Of a DNA stretch of 64,000 nt, positions 11,976 to 22,260 are shown piece by piece. The stretch covers positions 436,001 through 500,000 of the forward strand of contig CM049316.1 of assembly GCA_026874595.1 (NCBI GenBank), in the 5' to 3' direction. The notes below the pieces were generated by a model that saw only the letters and a program-made list of their open reading frames with translations, did no database searches and had not been told where the DNA came from. Every line of letters starts with the position of its first letter. The first letter of the stretch is position 1. The stretch comes from Sipunculus nudus (Eukaryota; Annelida; Sipuncula; Golfingiida; Sipunculidae). The position numbers were made by a program, and so were the translations under genes.

Positions 11976-12239
11976 GCTCTATAAATACTATTTATGATAA
12001 TAAATACTTTACATAAGAGTCCATTTGGTGATAATATATGAAGATATATTGATTATAGACTGTCTGTCCAGAAAAAGTTCATTCCGGAACATCTTAAAAA
12101 TAAACTTTTAATTATAAATGCTTCATGCTTCTGTTTATGTTTTCTTATAGCCTTGAAATGCGGACCCTTTTGGCCCATTAATGAGTGTTATTTCAATAAA
12201 ACTATAACCAGCTAATTTCGCAGGAGCCCTGCCTTTTCC

Positions 12240-12404
12240 GTGCTGGCAACTTCTTTTAAGGACTTAAGCCCTTTAAATGGGCTTAAGCCAAAAATTTTAC
12301 GGCCTCGAACCCCCCCCCCCCCCCCTTTCCAGACATGGGGACCTATTTTTAAGGTGTTATGAGTCCTCCTGGATCTGTCGCCCCTTTTCCTAGATGCGCC
12401 CCTG
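12240..12404 (-). mobile_element. Truncated MITE end with CAGGGGCGCATCTAGG terminus (copy A)
   Basis: Read on the minus strand it begins CAGGGGCGCATCTAGGAAAA and continues through GATCCAGGAGGACTC, a poly-G run and GGCCGTAAAATTTT. That order of blocks matches the interior of the 7325-7521 element (GGAGGACTAATGA, poly-G, GGCCGCAAAATTTCG), so it is a relative in opposite orientation with one recognisable end. Copy B: about 42204-42367. Confidence 0.5.
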
Positions 12405-12419
12405 TTTCGTGATATTACC

Positions 12420-13880
12420 TGTTTTCTTTTGAAATTCTTGCTTTAGATCAGAGGTAAAAACCTATGCAGCATCCTGTTGGGACGGGAAATTAGTGAAATA
12501 AAATTAAACAAACATGTATACCTTTCCGGAAACTGTGCTGAAATCCTCCCACTGTGAAGTCAATCAGTGCATATATACCCGTCTGTCCATTAGACTGACC
12601 CAGATTCATGATATTGCCTGTAAAATATTGAAATACTCGCTTCTGACCAGGTCTCAAAATATTGTCCATTCAGAAGTTAGAAAAATTATTTGGCATCCAT
12701 AAATCTGAATATTGTAACATAATATACTGGCATAAGACTTTGTGAAATAACAAATGATATTGTGAAAGGTAGGTGACAGGCTTACATTACAGTCGAGATA
12801 AGGGGGTTAGAGCTTACAAGACAAAATGCTGTTTCTGTTGCATCTGGGACCTTAGCCCTCAGGCTGATGACTGGCTGTAACACAGGACTGACAGTTTCGG
12901 CTGAAGGTCAGGGCTCGCTCTGTACAGAGAGTGGTAGGCCTACATAACGCGATAAAACCGTGGGAATCAAAATAAGTTTATAGTCGATTTGCCTAATGTA
13001 TGTATCCCAACCCCCCCCAAACCCCCTCGGACACACACACATACACACACATATATATACATGCATATATATACACACAAAGTTATTTAAAGTATATTAA
13101 CGGTTATTTTGACAGTACAACCGACATAGGATAACATGATTTATTCATACTGTTTAAATATATTCATTAACATCGTCTTGCTGTTGTCAGTATATATCAT
13201 CCAAAAAACAAATGGCAGTAACGAAACATACTTTGCAAAAGTACGATGTTACATGTAAATACAGTGTGTGTGTGTATATATATATATGTATGTATAAATG
13301 TATAATTTGTGATACAGCTCTGAGTATATATCTGGCTTTCTTACATATCGTCTTATTGAAAAATCGAACAATTATCAAATGAAACAATAGTGCTTTGAGG
13401 GGCTTTGCCGTGGGGAGGGGGGGGGCGCTTTCATCCGTTATCTCCCCCTCGGAATTTCACTTAGTCTAATTAAACTTTTTCAAACACGATTATGAAATTC
13501 ATGTCACTGGTATCCGCAGATATGGGACTTATTTCTAAATTTCATTATGTTTGATCCTGCAAGTATGATATAATATTTATTCATCATGAGCAACTGATAT
13601 TTCTAATTGGAATTAAAACAGTACGTACCGGGGGTAAACGTGTTAGCAGCTCACTAACAAATGAAAACCAACATTTAGCTACTAACACACACACACACAA
13701 ACAAATATATATATGTGGTGGATTCAAAGGGATGCCCGACACCACCCCATTGAGCTGCAATATCTCTCATTCATCTACTAATTTTCCCAAAATTCCTGAT
13801 TGATTTTCTTTTTTCAGATTTCTTTTTTATATTAATAAGCAGGTAGATTTTATTTAAGTGATCCACAGTTTATAAATTTC
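12420..13880. other. AT-rich sequence with microsatellites, no gene seen
   Basis: Holds (CA)n/(TA)n tracts near 13030-13080 and 13265-13290, a poly-G run near 13418, and the copy-A-only 101-bp segment at 13677-13777. Copy B (about 42383-43718) also lacks 26 bases near 13345. No plausible exon. Confidence 0.5.
13677..13777. other. 101-bp segment present in copy A only
   Basis: Copy B joins ACATTT directly to CTAATTTTCCC (near 43613). Copy A has (AC)n, (TA)n and GGTGGATTCAAAGGGATGCC between these points. The short CTA shared at the two edges suggests deletion in B at microhomology; insertion in A is the alternative. Confidence 0.7.
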
Positions 13881-13887
13881 AGATTCA

Positions 13888-14045
13888 TTAATTTAGTTGG
13901 TAGTATAGTTGTGAACAGATGCAGAGTGCCAGGCCCTGGTTGGGTTCGACCGTGAACAAAGGGATTCCCTGCTGATACAGGTACTCGAACTCACGACCTG
14001 TGCCCTGCTGAGTCCAGTATGCTGTTGAGATTGCGGACCCCGATA
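13888..14045 (-). repeat. Possible tRNA-like SINE relic
   Basis: On the minus strand CAGGTCGTGAGTTCGAGTAC contains a B-box-like GAGTTCGAGTACC, downstream of GGGGTCCGCAATC and ACTGGACTCAGCAGGG. The arrangement resembles the 3' half of a tRNA-derived SINE head. The A box is not convincing and no tail is recognised. An overlapping 62-codon frame is probably incidental. Copy B: about 43728-43883. Confidence 0.3.
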
Positions 14046-15215
14046 AAATGCAAAGTTTAACATAAGACTTCGACATTTCAGTTATTTAGCCCTGGGCATT
14101 ACATTTAATATTTTACATGTTATAGTCCTAAACGTTGCTGCGCCTTTCGTCATTGACATAGTATATGGTGAAAACGATTGAAATTTTATATTCTAAGTTT
14201 GAAGAAATATAAATATTAAATATTGAACCCCTCAACAGTTTTACTACATTATGCAAAGACATAACAGTACCTGAGGAATCTTCATATTTTTGGTGAAAAT
14301 TGCCTAAAAATGTCTTTTTTTACATTGTATATTCAAGAATTTTTCCATATGGGAAGGGGACACCAGCTCTCATACCCTCCCCGTGTATCTGTATAATTAA
14401 CATGGTTCATACTTGAAATATATGTATAACTTAGTTATCTGTCTATTTAAGATTATTACTGATGATAGACCCTGGTCATATATTTGAAATTATCTTCAAT
14501 CTCAAACGGTCTGTCTTTTATAAATACACGATAAATGCAGTAAAGCTGTTTACCATTTCGAAAAATTAAATCTTTATTTATTTGCATTCAGAAATAAATG
14601 ATGTCTACACCAGTGTACGAGATCCACTCTCTTTTCTTCACCATCATTACTTAAATAATAACCCCGAGTCAACAAAATCTGTTTGCAATATCCCATATAT
14701 GCTACATTTAATATGACAAATGTTATATATCATAAACAGTTAATTAACACTAGAGATAAATACACACCCCAGGGGGCACAAGCGTTGAGAGTGAGCGTAT
14801 CGGAGTGTGTACAATCAATTTTATACACTACATTTTTTTTCCTGATACAAAATTTTAATCCCTTCTTTACTATAATCAAAAAGAAAGTTTGCGAATATAT
14901 AGGCACACTTGGAATTTTGGATAATTTCAAATGAAGAGCTGAAATCTATAAATAATGACTACTATATGACATTTCTCTTTGCCTTAGGATGATTAATAAA
15001 TCAAAGTCTTGATGGTTGCAGATTTCTGCAACGCTGATATTGTTTCTCCAGATAATGATCAAATACATACGGCTACAATCCATTTTATTCCTATAACAAG
15101 AAATTTGGTCACATGCAATAATGTTTGACCTCAGAAAATCTATATACCCACATGAGAAAGTTAATACTGGGGTCAAATTTGAGTGCGTTTCAGTCATTAT
15201 CTGGACAATATATAT
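14046..15215. other. AT-rich sequence, no gene seen
   Basis: Near-identical in both copies (copy B about 43884-45050). Frames of 83 and 66 codons on both strands over 14683-14934 and of 83 codons at 14946-15197 overlap one another and lack start or splice context that would single one out. Confidence 0.5.
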
Positions 15216-15219
15216 ATAA

Positions 15220-15296
15220 CCACATTCACCTGATGATCGGGTCGCATCCCGTGAAACAGACTGTTGTGAATTAACAGTGTTGTTTTTCTTCAGAGT
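15220..15296 (+). ncRNA. Hammerhead-ribozyme-like core, probably degenerate retroelement end
   Basis: CTGATGA (15230-15236), then a CGGG/CCCG stem with loop TCGCAT, then GAAA (15253-15256), then a perfect 6-bp hairpin ACTGTT...AACAGT. This is the order CUGANGA, stem II, GAAA, stem III of hammerhead ribozymes, known in Penelope-like elements. Stem I is not convincingly formed by the flanks and the core-proximal pair of stem II is U-U, so activity is doubtful. A TA tract follows directly. Copy B core: 45066-45092. Confidence 0.3.
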
Positions 15297-15318
15297 TATA
15301 TATATATATATATATATT
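15297..15318. repeat. (TA)n tract, copy A
   Basis: About 20 bases; the copy B tract at 45133-45185 is about 52 bases. It abuts the hammerhead-like segment in both. Confidence 0.9.
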
Positions 15319-15814
15319 TATGAACATCGCATGACCTCTATAAGCTTTGCAGAATTTCATTAATTTTTATTGAATGCACTCCATATGGCCTAACAGCATT
15401 TTAGCATTTATTGTATTAATTTATCTTTATAGCTCATGTAAAACTTCAGTTTCCACTGTATTAAGAACATCTTGTATTTAAATATGCAGCATTTGTTTGG
15501 ATTATATCATGATTGTATCGGTTATCAATCCCTAGCATAGAACTTGCAGTGAGTGAAAATTATATATGTTCTCTAGGAACACATGAGCACTAACACATGA
15601 ATGATTTCCTTGGGTGAATAGCCCTTATTTATCTATAAAATTTATGGTGTAAAGGGTTATATAATAAATATTTTAAGAGAAAACAAAACGTCCAATAGGG
15701 AAGACCATTGTTTGTACCATTCCAGTCCACCTGGTTTGTTCCGAATTAGAGAAAAAAGTAAAAAATGAACCCATCGGTTTATAAATCACCTGTGTTTTCT
15801 GTTTAAATTGCTCA

Positions 15815-15816
<2 letters not shown>

Positions 15817-15862
<46 letters not shown>
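15817..15862. repeat. (TA)n tract inside a diverged 91-bp repeat unit, copy A
   Basis: The tract sits exactly where the normal unit reads TTCATCTATGTTTGG: it is bounded by GCTCATCTA on the left and TGTTTGAAGGG on the right. It therefore arose by expansion from the CTATG core of one unit. Copy B: 45681-45747. Confidence 0.85.
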
Positions 15863-15865
<3 letters not shown>

Positions 15866-15938
15866 GTTTGAAGGGTGTTGATGGAGGCTTTTCTTTTCGA
15901 CCATATAGCATCGGCCATATACTTGTACATGCACGTTT

Positions 15939-16667
15939 AGAGTATACAAATAACGTGTGTTTTCAGTTTAAATTGTTCATCTATGTTTGGAGGGGGTTGC
16001 TGGCGGGTTTTCTTCAGGACCATAACATCGGTTTATAAATCACGTATGTCTTTTCTGTTTAAATTGTTCATCTATGTTTGGAGGGGGTTGCTGGCGGGTT
16101 TTCTTCAGGACCATAATATCGGTTTATAAATCACGTGTGTGTTTTCTGTTTGAATTGTTCGTTTATGTTTGGAGGGGGTTGCTGGCGGGTTTTCTTCAGG
16201 ACCATAATATCGGTTTATAAATCACGTGTGTGTTTTCTGTTTGAATTGTTCATCTATGTTTGGAGGGGGTTGCTGGCGGGTTTTCTTCAGGACCATAACA
16301 TCGGTTTATAAATCACGTATGTCTTTTCTGTTTAAATTGTTCATCTATGTTTGGAGGGGGTTGCTGGCGGGTTTTCTTCAGGACCATAATATTGGTTTAT
16401 AAATCACGTGTGTGTTTTCTGTTTGAATTGTTCGTTTATGTTTGGAGGGGGTTGCTGGCGGGTTTTCTTCAGGACCATAATATCGGTTTATAAATCACGT
16501 GTGTGTTTTCTGTTTGAATTGTTCATCTATGTTTAGAGGGGGTTGCTGGCGGGTTTTCTTCAGGACCATAATATCGGTTTATAAATCACGTGTGTGTTTT
16601 CTGTTTGAATTGTTCGTTTATGTTTGGAGGCGATTGCTGGCGTTTTTTTTTCTGACCATAGAGCATC
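15939..16667. repeat. 91-bp tandem repeat, 7 regular units (copy A)
   Basis: GGTTTATAAATC starts at 16030, 16121, 16212, 16303, 16394, 16485 and 16576, exactly 91 bp apart. Each unit contains TGTTTTCTGTTTGAATTGTT, TATGTTTGGAGGGGGTTGCT and GGCGGGTTTTCTTCAGGACC. A diverged unit precedes (15942-16029) and the last regular unit degenerates after GGAGGCGATTGCTGG; two further diverged units extend to about 16800. Two unit subtypes alternate (CATCTATG and CGTTTATG). The array encodes no supported protein. Confidence 0.95.
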
Positions 16668-16995
16668 GGACATACCTGTCCATACACACGTATAAAGTTT
16701 ATAAATTACGTGTGTTACATGCGTGTTTTCTGTTTACATTTTTCATCTACATTTGGAGGGGGTTACTAGAGGGTTTGCTGTAGGTCCATAACATCGGCCA
16801 TACACGTATTAAGTATATAAGCCCGTTTGATTCACGTGCGTTTTCTCTCTTCAAATTGTAAATCTTCTTGGTGTGGTCTGTAATAAACTATTATTGCAGG
16901 TGGCGCCACAAGCCGGGTGCTACAGCTACAGACTGACCGGTTCTCTTGAGGACTATATCAGCGCTCATGAGTGTTAAATTCCTATACATTGTATA
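16668..16995. repeat. Diverged 91-bp units and a GGTGGCGCCAC motif
   Basis: Two decayed repeat units (to about 16850) are followed by AGGTGGCGCCACAAGCC near 16900. No gene seen. Copy B: about 46367-46695. Confidence 0.5.
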
Positions 16996-17250
16996 CTCAA
17001 GTGTGTTCTGCTTGCTTATTTTCTCTTAAAATGGTTTAATTTTGTTCCCGCCGAAAGTGCGTCGGTATTGCCATGAAAATCATAAAAATAAGAATTTAAA
17101 TTTATAAAAAAATGGGTTTTCTTTTGGGTTTACTCAAGTGTGTTCTGCTGGCGTGTTTTATCTTTAAATGGTTTAATTTTGTTCCCGCCGAATGTGCGTC
17201 GGTTTTTTTGGTATTGTCATGAAAGCCATAAATATCAGAATTAAAATTTC
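16996..17250. repeat. Two-copy tandem repeat, about 138-bp period
   Basis: TCAAGTGTGTTCTGCT begins at about 16998 and again at 17135. Each is followed by AAATGGTTTAATTTTGTTCC, CGCCGAAAGTGCGTCGG (second copy CGAATGTGCG), ATTG(C/T)CATGAAA and CATAAA. Copy B keeps the same pair at about 46697-46949. Confidence 0.8.
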
Positions 17251-17521
17251 GGGCATCAGATACACAATATTATCCTCAGTCTGGGCACACAGCCTTTAAA
17301 TAGGCCTCTTTCTTCTATGCTGGCACCTGATGTGAAAGAATTCTTTTCATGGTTCCTTATTGAACAGACTTTTGTAAAGTATTGAAAGGGGTAATGAAGG
17401 CTAAAATAAAGAAAGGATTATAGGTGGCGCCACCAGACTCCCATACAAGACAATGCTATCCCAGACATTATGTCAATCCGATGTGCAGACCAATCTATCC
17501 ATAAAGCCTTTCTTGAGTTAC
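17251..17521. other. Right edge of block A1, no gene seen
   Basis: Contains AGGTGGCGCCACCAGACTCC near 17423; copy B has AGATGGCGCCACC near 47123. A 109-codon plus-strand frame starts here but runs across the homology breakpoint at 17521, which argues against a real gene. Confidence 0.5.
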
Positions 17522-17892
17522 TCAAGTTTTTTTTCCAATTTTCACCATAAATGTTTTTTAAGGGTCAGGGTCAATCACCTAGTAGAGGCTGTGATACAAT
17601 TTTATATAGGCTTCGTTGTCTGGCTCACATTTATCTACACACATAAATCCATTTTGATTACTACTCTCAAGGATACTCGGCGTATAGCAGGACTGCGCTT
17701 AAACCTAAATAGCAACAGCTGCCAGTCAGGAAATACAATACTACTACTACATTCAATATTATTTATTGTTATTATTTATTAACTTATCTGGCGGAAATCT
17801 AGGATACCATTTAAGACCAAAGAAAGTATTTAAAAATTCCTGGTTATAATCATGTCATTCATATGATCGATGTCTGCTAACAACTGGAGAAG

Positions 17893-18036
17893 ATGGAGGG
17901 ATTAAAGAATTTAGTAAATGAAAGTGACAGGAAGGACACGCTGATGTGGACCAAGTTAGTCCCCTCTCTCCAACAACTGGGACTAATACATTGTTTAATT
18001 CACAATATAAAGAGAAACACTGGATCTTTCTTATAA
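17893..18036 (+). CDS. Small ORF of 47 residues with coding-like composition
   Basis: Starts MEGLKNLVNESDRKDTLMWT and ends HNIKRNTGSFL before TAA. The mix of charged, Leu and Trp residues is less repeat-like than other short frames in the window. Upstream AACTGGAGAAG could include a splice acceptor, so it may be an exon rather than a complete gene. It lies in the A-specific spacer with no counterpart in copy B. The family is not recognised. Confidence 0.25.
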   Translation: MEGLKNLVNESDRKDTLMWTKLVPSLQQLGLIHCLIHNIKRNTGSFL

Positions 18037-18339
18037 TAATTTATTACTGCTTAAAATCTGAATTAAATACACATACAAATAGTTAAGTCCTAAAATGTTA
18101 TTTCATTTTATCAACTTTTATGTTTGTGTTGCTGTGCGTGACAATGTGGCCAAATGGAGAGAATATGCTTCCTGGAGATTAACAAAAATTCAAACTGGTC
18201 CTAAAACAAGATTTTTATTTCAAGAAAACATGACATTTAAGCCAAATTATAACTGTATTAACAAATATAAATGAAAACTGTTGTAAAGCCACGGATTAAC
18301 AAGTGTTTGATGCACACAAAAAAACAGCAATGACAACAT

Positions 18340-18905
18340 ACTTCAAGATAAAGTATCACAAGACCTTGGAATTTCATCCTTGTGAATAGATGTCACACAG
18401 GTAGTACCATATGTCATGCATAATTTTATTTTGAACTTAGATAATTGAAATATGATTTCATACAAATAGATGTAATGATAGATGCCGCACAAGAATAATT
18501 GTATGTAGTGCCACCATTCTTGGTTTTGAGTAAGCTCATGAGGACATGCCAAATTGAATGACAATAAATTAAACCTTTGATTATAGGTGGCACTAATTGC
18601 CATGGATATGAGAAAGTTTTACAAGTTGGATGGACATACCAATTTCAGGAAAAACATTAAACCACTTCTGAGATATCACTAATTTTTATCATAAGCAAAT
18701 GCAAGGATGGACAGCATATTTAAACAGTTGCAGATGGTGCCACCATTCTTGAGTTAGGGTTTAGATCTAGACCTCTGGACATGCATAATTTCAGCCTAAT
18801 ACATTGAACCACTCCTGAGATGTGCTATTATCACTAAAAAAAAGGCGCACAGATGGACAGAACCTGAAAAGGAATGTAGGTGGTGTCACCACCTTTTGTT
18901 AGGCA
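18340..18905. repeat. Decayed GGTGGYRCCACC monomers, inverted orientation
   Basis: GTAGTGCCACCATTCTTGG (18505), AGGTGGCACTAATTGCC (18585), GATGGTGCCACCATTCTTGA (18735) and AGGTGGTGTCACCACC (18877) recur 75-150 bp apart. They are separated by ATGGACA, AATTTCAG and ACCACTTCTGAGATAT blocks, the reverse complement of the monomers at 6595-8375. An overlapping minus-strand frame is not supported. Confidence 0.6.
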
Positions 18906-19201
18906 CAGTTTCATGAGACAAAAAATTTATGTCAAGTTCCTGATTGATTAGTCCAAGGGTCTCAGGGAAGTTTTTTCTTGACAAATGCAATAGGGAACCC
19001 ATGTGAAAACAAAGTATCCATGTTTCAGTGTATAAAATGATTGATTTTAGATAATTCACATTATGAAGGAGCACAGCTGATTATCTGTGTGATGCATGAA
19101 ACACTTCATGAGCTTATAAAAACTTAAATGTATACTGGCAATGTTCAGGATGATGATATGTATTTACCATAAGCATGCATCTTTAATTTTCCTTTATGTA
19201 G
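18906..19201. other. No gene seen; possible 3' UTR of the adjacent minus-strand exon
   Basis: AT-rich sequence directly downstream, in minus-strand sense, of the stop codon at 19202. No conserved element recognised. Confidence 0.4.
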
Positions 19202-19470
19202 CTATAAATTACAATTATTACACAAACTTCCAAACCACTGTTTCCAATGTGTTTTTGAAAGCTGCATTTCAATTTGGCCTTGCTTTAAATAATTTACTAC
19301 ATGTAGCACTCTGATATTTTCTTGAATAAGAATTGTGATGCATGTGGATGCTCTAGTTTCTTCTGGCAGAGGCTGCGCTGAAAAGATCCGTCCCCTGAGT
19401 GCAGACAATTGTGGATGATAGGTCTTCCTTGAGGAGAAACATTTCACACAGGTGGAGCAATCTGTATCAG
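19202..19470 (-). CDS. Candidate terminal exon, unknown protein
   Basis: A strong acceptor (CATCTTTTGCAG) precedes the exon on the minus strand, which then reads about 89 residues to a TAG stop. It starts near DTDCSTCVKCFSSRKTYH, with a CxxCxxC cluster, continues through RIFSAQPLPEETRASTC, and ends WFGSLCNNCNL. The frame is in phase 1 at the acceptor. No domain is recognised; the Cys pairs could suggest metal binding, but this is speculation. It lies only in the A-specific spacer, so it should be single-copy. Confidence 0.35.
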
Positions 19471-19955
19471 CTGCAAAAGATGATTTAGAGAAATCTGACA
19501 ATAACAGAATTAAGTTAAAAGTGTATTGCTGAATAATGAAATTACAGAGGAGGATAGTCATACACACAAGGGTCACAAAGGTCACAGCGCTCAGCTGTAA
19601 TATATGATAAAAAATTGATTTGGAATTGAGGCACATGCTGGTTTTGTGTGGTAATAAATATAAGCTGTATTATGAGTTGTTGGTGTTAAGCTTATGTATG
19701 ATTTTGATAGTATCTTTGGAGACAGGGAAGAGGATTTATTTCATTCATTTTATTAACAAATGGAGTACTATTGTCATACAGATTTTGACTTGGCCATGTA
19801 ACTTATAAGCAGCACATATAATATAAGAGTTAAACTATTTATTAAAATTTAATAACAAATATTGTGCAAAATATAATTTTTATTAAAAATAATAAGGAAA
19901 TCATGATTTTTTTAATAAAATACAACTCAAATGATTATTAAAATTAATATTATAG

Positions 19956-19987
19956 AATGTATTCATGAATGCATTCATGAATACATT
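19956..19987. repeat. 32-bp perfect palindrome in E1
   Basis: AATGTATTCATGAATG is followed exactly by its reverse complement CATTCATGAATACATT. The 22-bp core is retained in the other three E units (24265-24286, 52322-52343, 56718-56739). Confidence 0.9.
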
Positions 19988-21057
19988 TTGAAAGTATTTG
20001 CACTGGTATTCAAATACTTTCATTTTTACCTGAATTCCCATTCTTATGCAAGAAATTTTATAATGGAGTATGGCTTTTATTTATATTAAAAAAATAAATG
20101 TAATATATTCACTTTGGACTACTTTCACATCAATCTACAGACTAGACACAGCAGGAATCTAGATTAATATTATCAACTGCATCTTTGTCTATCATTAATT
20201 TCCTTCATATGATTCCAAATGAATAATATGATTTTTTTTTCATTAAAATTGAACTGAAAACCATAGGTGACTGCATGGTGTTATTTGGAATACGTGACAT
20301 TCTATCCATCCATAAAAGATTCTTACATCATCAGTAACTGCAAATTTATTTCCTGTTACTCATCACCTAACAAATTCCTTTTCTATTAGTTTTCTTTAAT
20401 TTATTATTAAAAACCAATAAAAATTTATTAATTTATTGTTTATTGTTATGTTGTTGGTCAAAACAACTACTAGATGAGTTGGGTTGGACACCTGGATCAA
20501 CTGTGGCTAGCCATAAGCTGCCTGGCTGCCCTAGTGTATGCCTTGCCTAAAGCGTGCATAATTTGCTGAAAGGTCAACAAGGTCAACTTACAGGTGACTC
20601 AAGTGGGGCTGGGGAGAGGCTGGGTCTGAAATGGTCTCATAAAAACATTAATAAAAGCTACAATTTTTGGCTAATTTCTTTCAGCTTTATAAATTCAAAA
20701 AATGAAATCCTTATGTGTGCATGATATGAAAATTTTATCAACAGTGCTCACAGGAAACAAACGTGCCATGGTCAAAGTTGGACATAATCTACGGTACTAA
20801 ATTTATATTTACACTAATAACTTATAAAATTTGAAAAATTCAGAACTAATTTTGGGTATTCAATTGAATCTTGATTCAATAATGTTACATCCCAGACAAA
20901 AAATCTCTAGCTTCAGCAATCCTCTTGTTAAGGGAGTAAATATATTTCTTGATTTTTTACAAAGTGCATTACGTTTGGGCCCATAACTTAAAACAATTAC
21001 GCAATACTGACATCATTTCTGGCATGTGCATGGCGAAAGTATAGAAAAATATGTATA

Positions 21058-22260
21058 CCGTAAAATCTGTGAAATTTCGTACCTCGATGAATTTCGTACA
21101 CGGTCTTTCTTCAGTCACCATAATTATTAAAATGAAATATTAAATTTCGAACTGCCGATGGTCTGTTACGCCACATTTGACGTCAGCAGGACTGCCGTGA
21201 ATGTAACACTGACGTAACCTCACCCTGTTATCTAGTTTTGAACAAGCCTACCGGTCCGATCGATGTGATTGTCATGCTATTGATAATTAATATGAATTAT
21301 ATCTACATCATATAGAATGTAATATGACTGAAAACTAAGATTTTTGTTTCAGCGACAATAAAAAAACTTAAAATATCTCGAATGTGAGTTGCTTAATTGT
21401 CCGGGATGCGAGCGACACGCCGTGAATAATTGACAGACATCCATGAAGTTTGACGGAGGTTGGAAATTGGATAATCAGGATTAACTCCGTGAATGATCTC
21501 AAGACCACTAGCTTTACGTGCACCGTAAAGGGGGATTTCCGTGTGTAAGCCAGGTTCAAATTGGTCTCTTTCAAGCAAGCTCGGCGTTCCGGTGTATGTA
21601 TTGCCAATGTTAATCAGTTTGAAAATTAATGCTAATTTCTATGAAAACATTTAAAATAAATATCTCGAATGTCACACCAGAACGACTCAGTTTCGAGTAC
21701 CGGGGCTTCGTATCGCCCAACAAACAAGTCAAACGAGATCAAACGGTACATCAATTAAAGCGCTGGCAGACGTTCATGAAGTTTAACGGAGGTTGGATAT
21801 TTGATATTGGATAATCAGGATCGATTAACTCTTCAAGTGATCTAAAGACCTCTAGCTTTTTGTGCACCATTAGTGGGGATCTCCATGCGTAAGCCACCTG
21901 AAAAAACGTACTCTCCGGGCAAAGCCCCGGATGTCATACAAGCATGTACGGGTGTCGAGCTTCATGACAGGATTAAATCCTTCAGATATACTTTTCAGAT
22001 TCCTTTTCCAAACTGATTTAATATAAAATAAACAACACAAGTATAGAAAATAATGTTTTTATTCATGAAACTTCATGGTTCACACGGATGAATGCAAAAT
22101 CGGCGAGTGAATACTTGAGGCTCCTATTATCGCCCACTGCCGACGAGGCATCTTAACTTGTCAAGACCATAACTTTAAAACTGCTGAAATCGACTGTTAA
22201 ATTTTGGACTTCAACAAATTTAGTTATTTTTTTCTGTACGAAATTTCACAGATTTTACGA
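21058..22260. mobile_element. 1203-bp terminal-inverted-repeat element (copy A)
   Basis: The left end CCGTAAAATCTGTGAAATTT plus CGTAC is inverted at the right end, matching 24 of 25 bases. The element is absent from the equivalent place in E2 (25540, GTATATTATATATG), so E2 gives the empty site; TA or ATA is duplicated at the insertion. The interior is more GC- and CpG-rich than its surroundings, has two related halves (21370-21600 and 21650-21905, both with ATATCTCGAATGT and GGATAATCAGGAT) and a GGGCAAAGCCC stem. No transposase; short frames of 60-80 codons are not convincing. Non-autonomous MITE-like element. Confidence 0.75.

Larger units (their letters stand above)
1..17521. repeat. Large duplication, block A1 (near-identical to 27334-47221)
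   Basis: Base 1 aligns with 27334 and base 17521 with 47221, collinear and in the same orientation. I counted 4 substitutions in the first 480 aligned bases. The offset moves from 27333 to about 29970 after the 2634-bp insertion in the other copy and falls to 29700 by the end through microsatellite and tandem repeat differences. A1 carries about 101 bp at 13677-13777 that B lacks. The left edge is cut by the window, so the true unit is at least this long. It may be a segmental duplication or an uncollapsed allele. Confidence 0.95.

Noticed and set aside
13888-14076. 62-codon minus-strand protein
   Set aside because: Better explained by a tRNA-like SINE relic with a B-box-like motif; the frame has a start codon but no conserved features.
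15673-16038. Open frames with long Ile-Tyr runs (also at 41254-41514, 41716-41961, 45537-45920)
   Set aside because: They are translations of (TA)n microsatellites and change length between the two copies.
16030-16667. CRISPR array
   Set aside because: The 91-bp units are repeated end to end with no unique spacers, and the sequence context is eukaryotic.
17453-17782. 109-codon plus-strand frame
   Set aside because: It crosses the homology breakpoint at 17521, has a composition typical of random AT-rich sequence, and its start lies in repeat-rich DNA.
21368-21814. Frames of 61-79 codons inside the 1203-bp TIR element
   Set aside because: Frames overlap on both strands and no transposase motif is visible; conservation between copies is no better than that of the non-coding parts.
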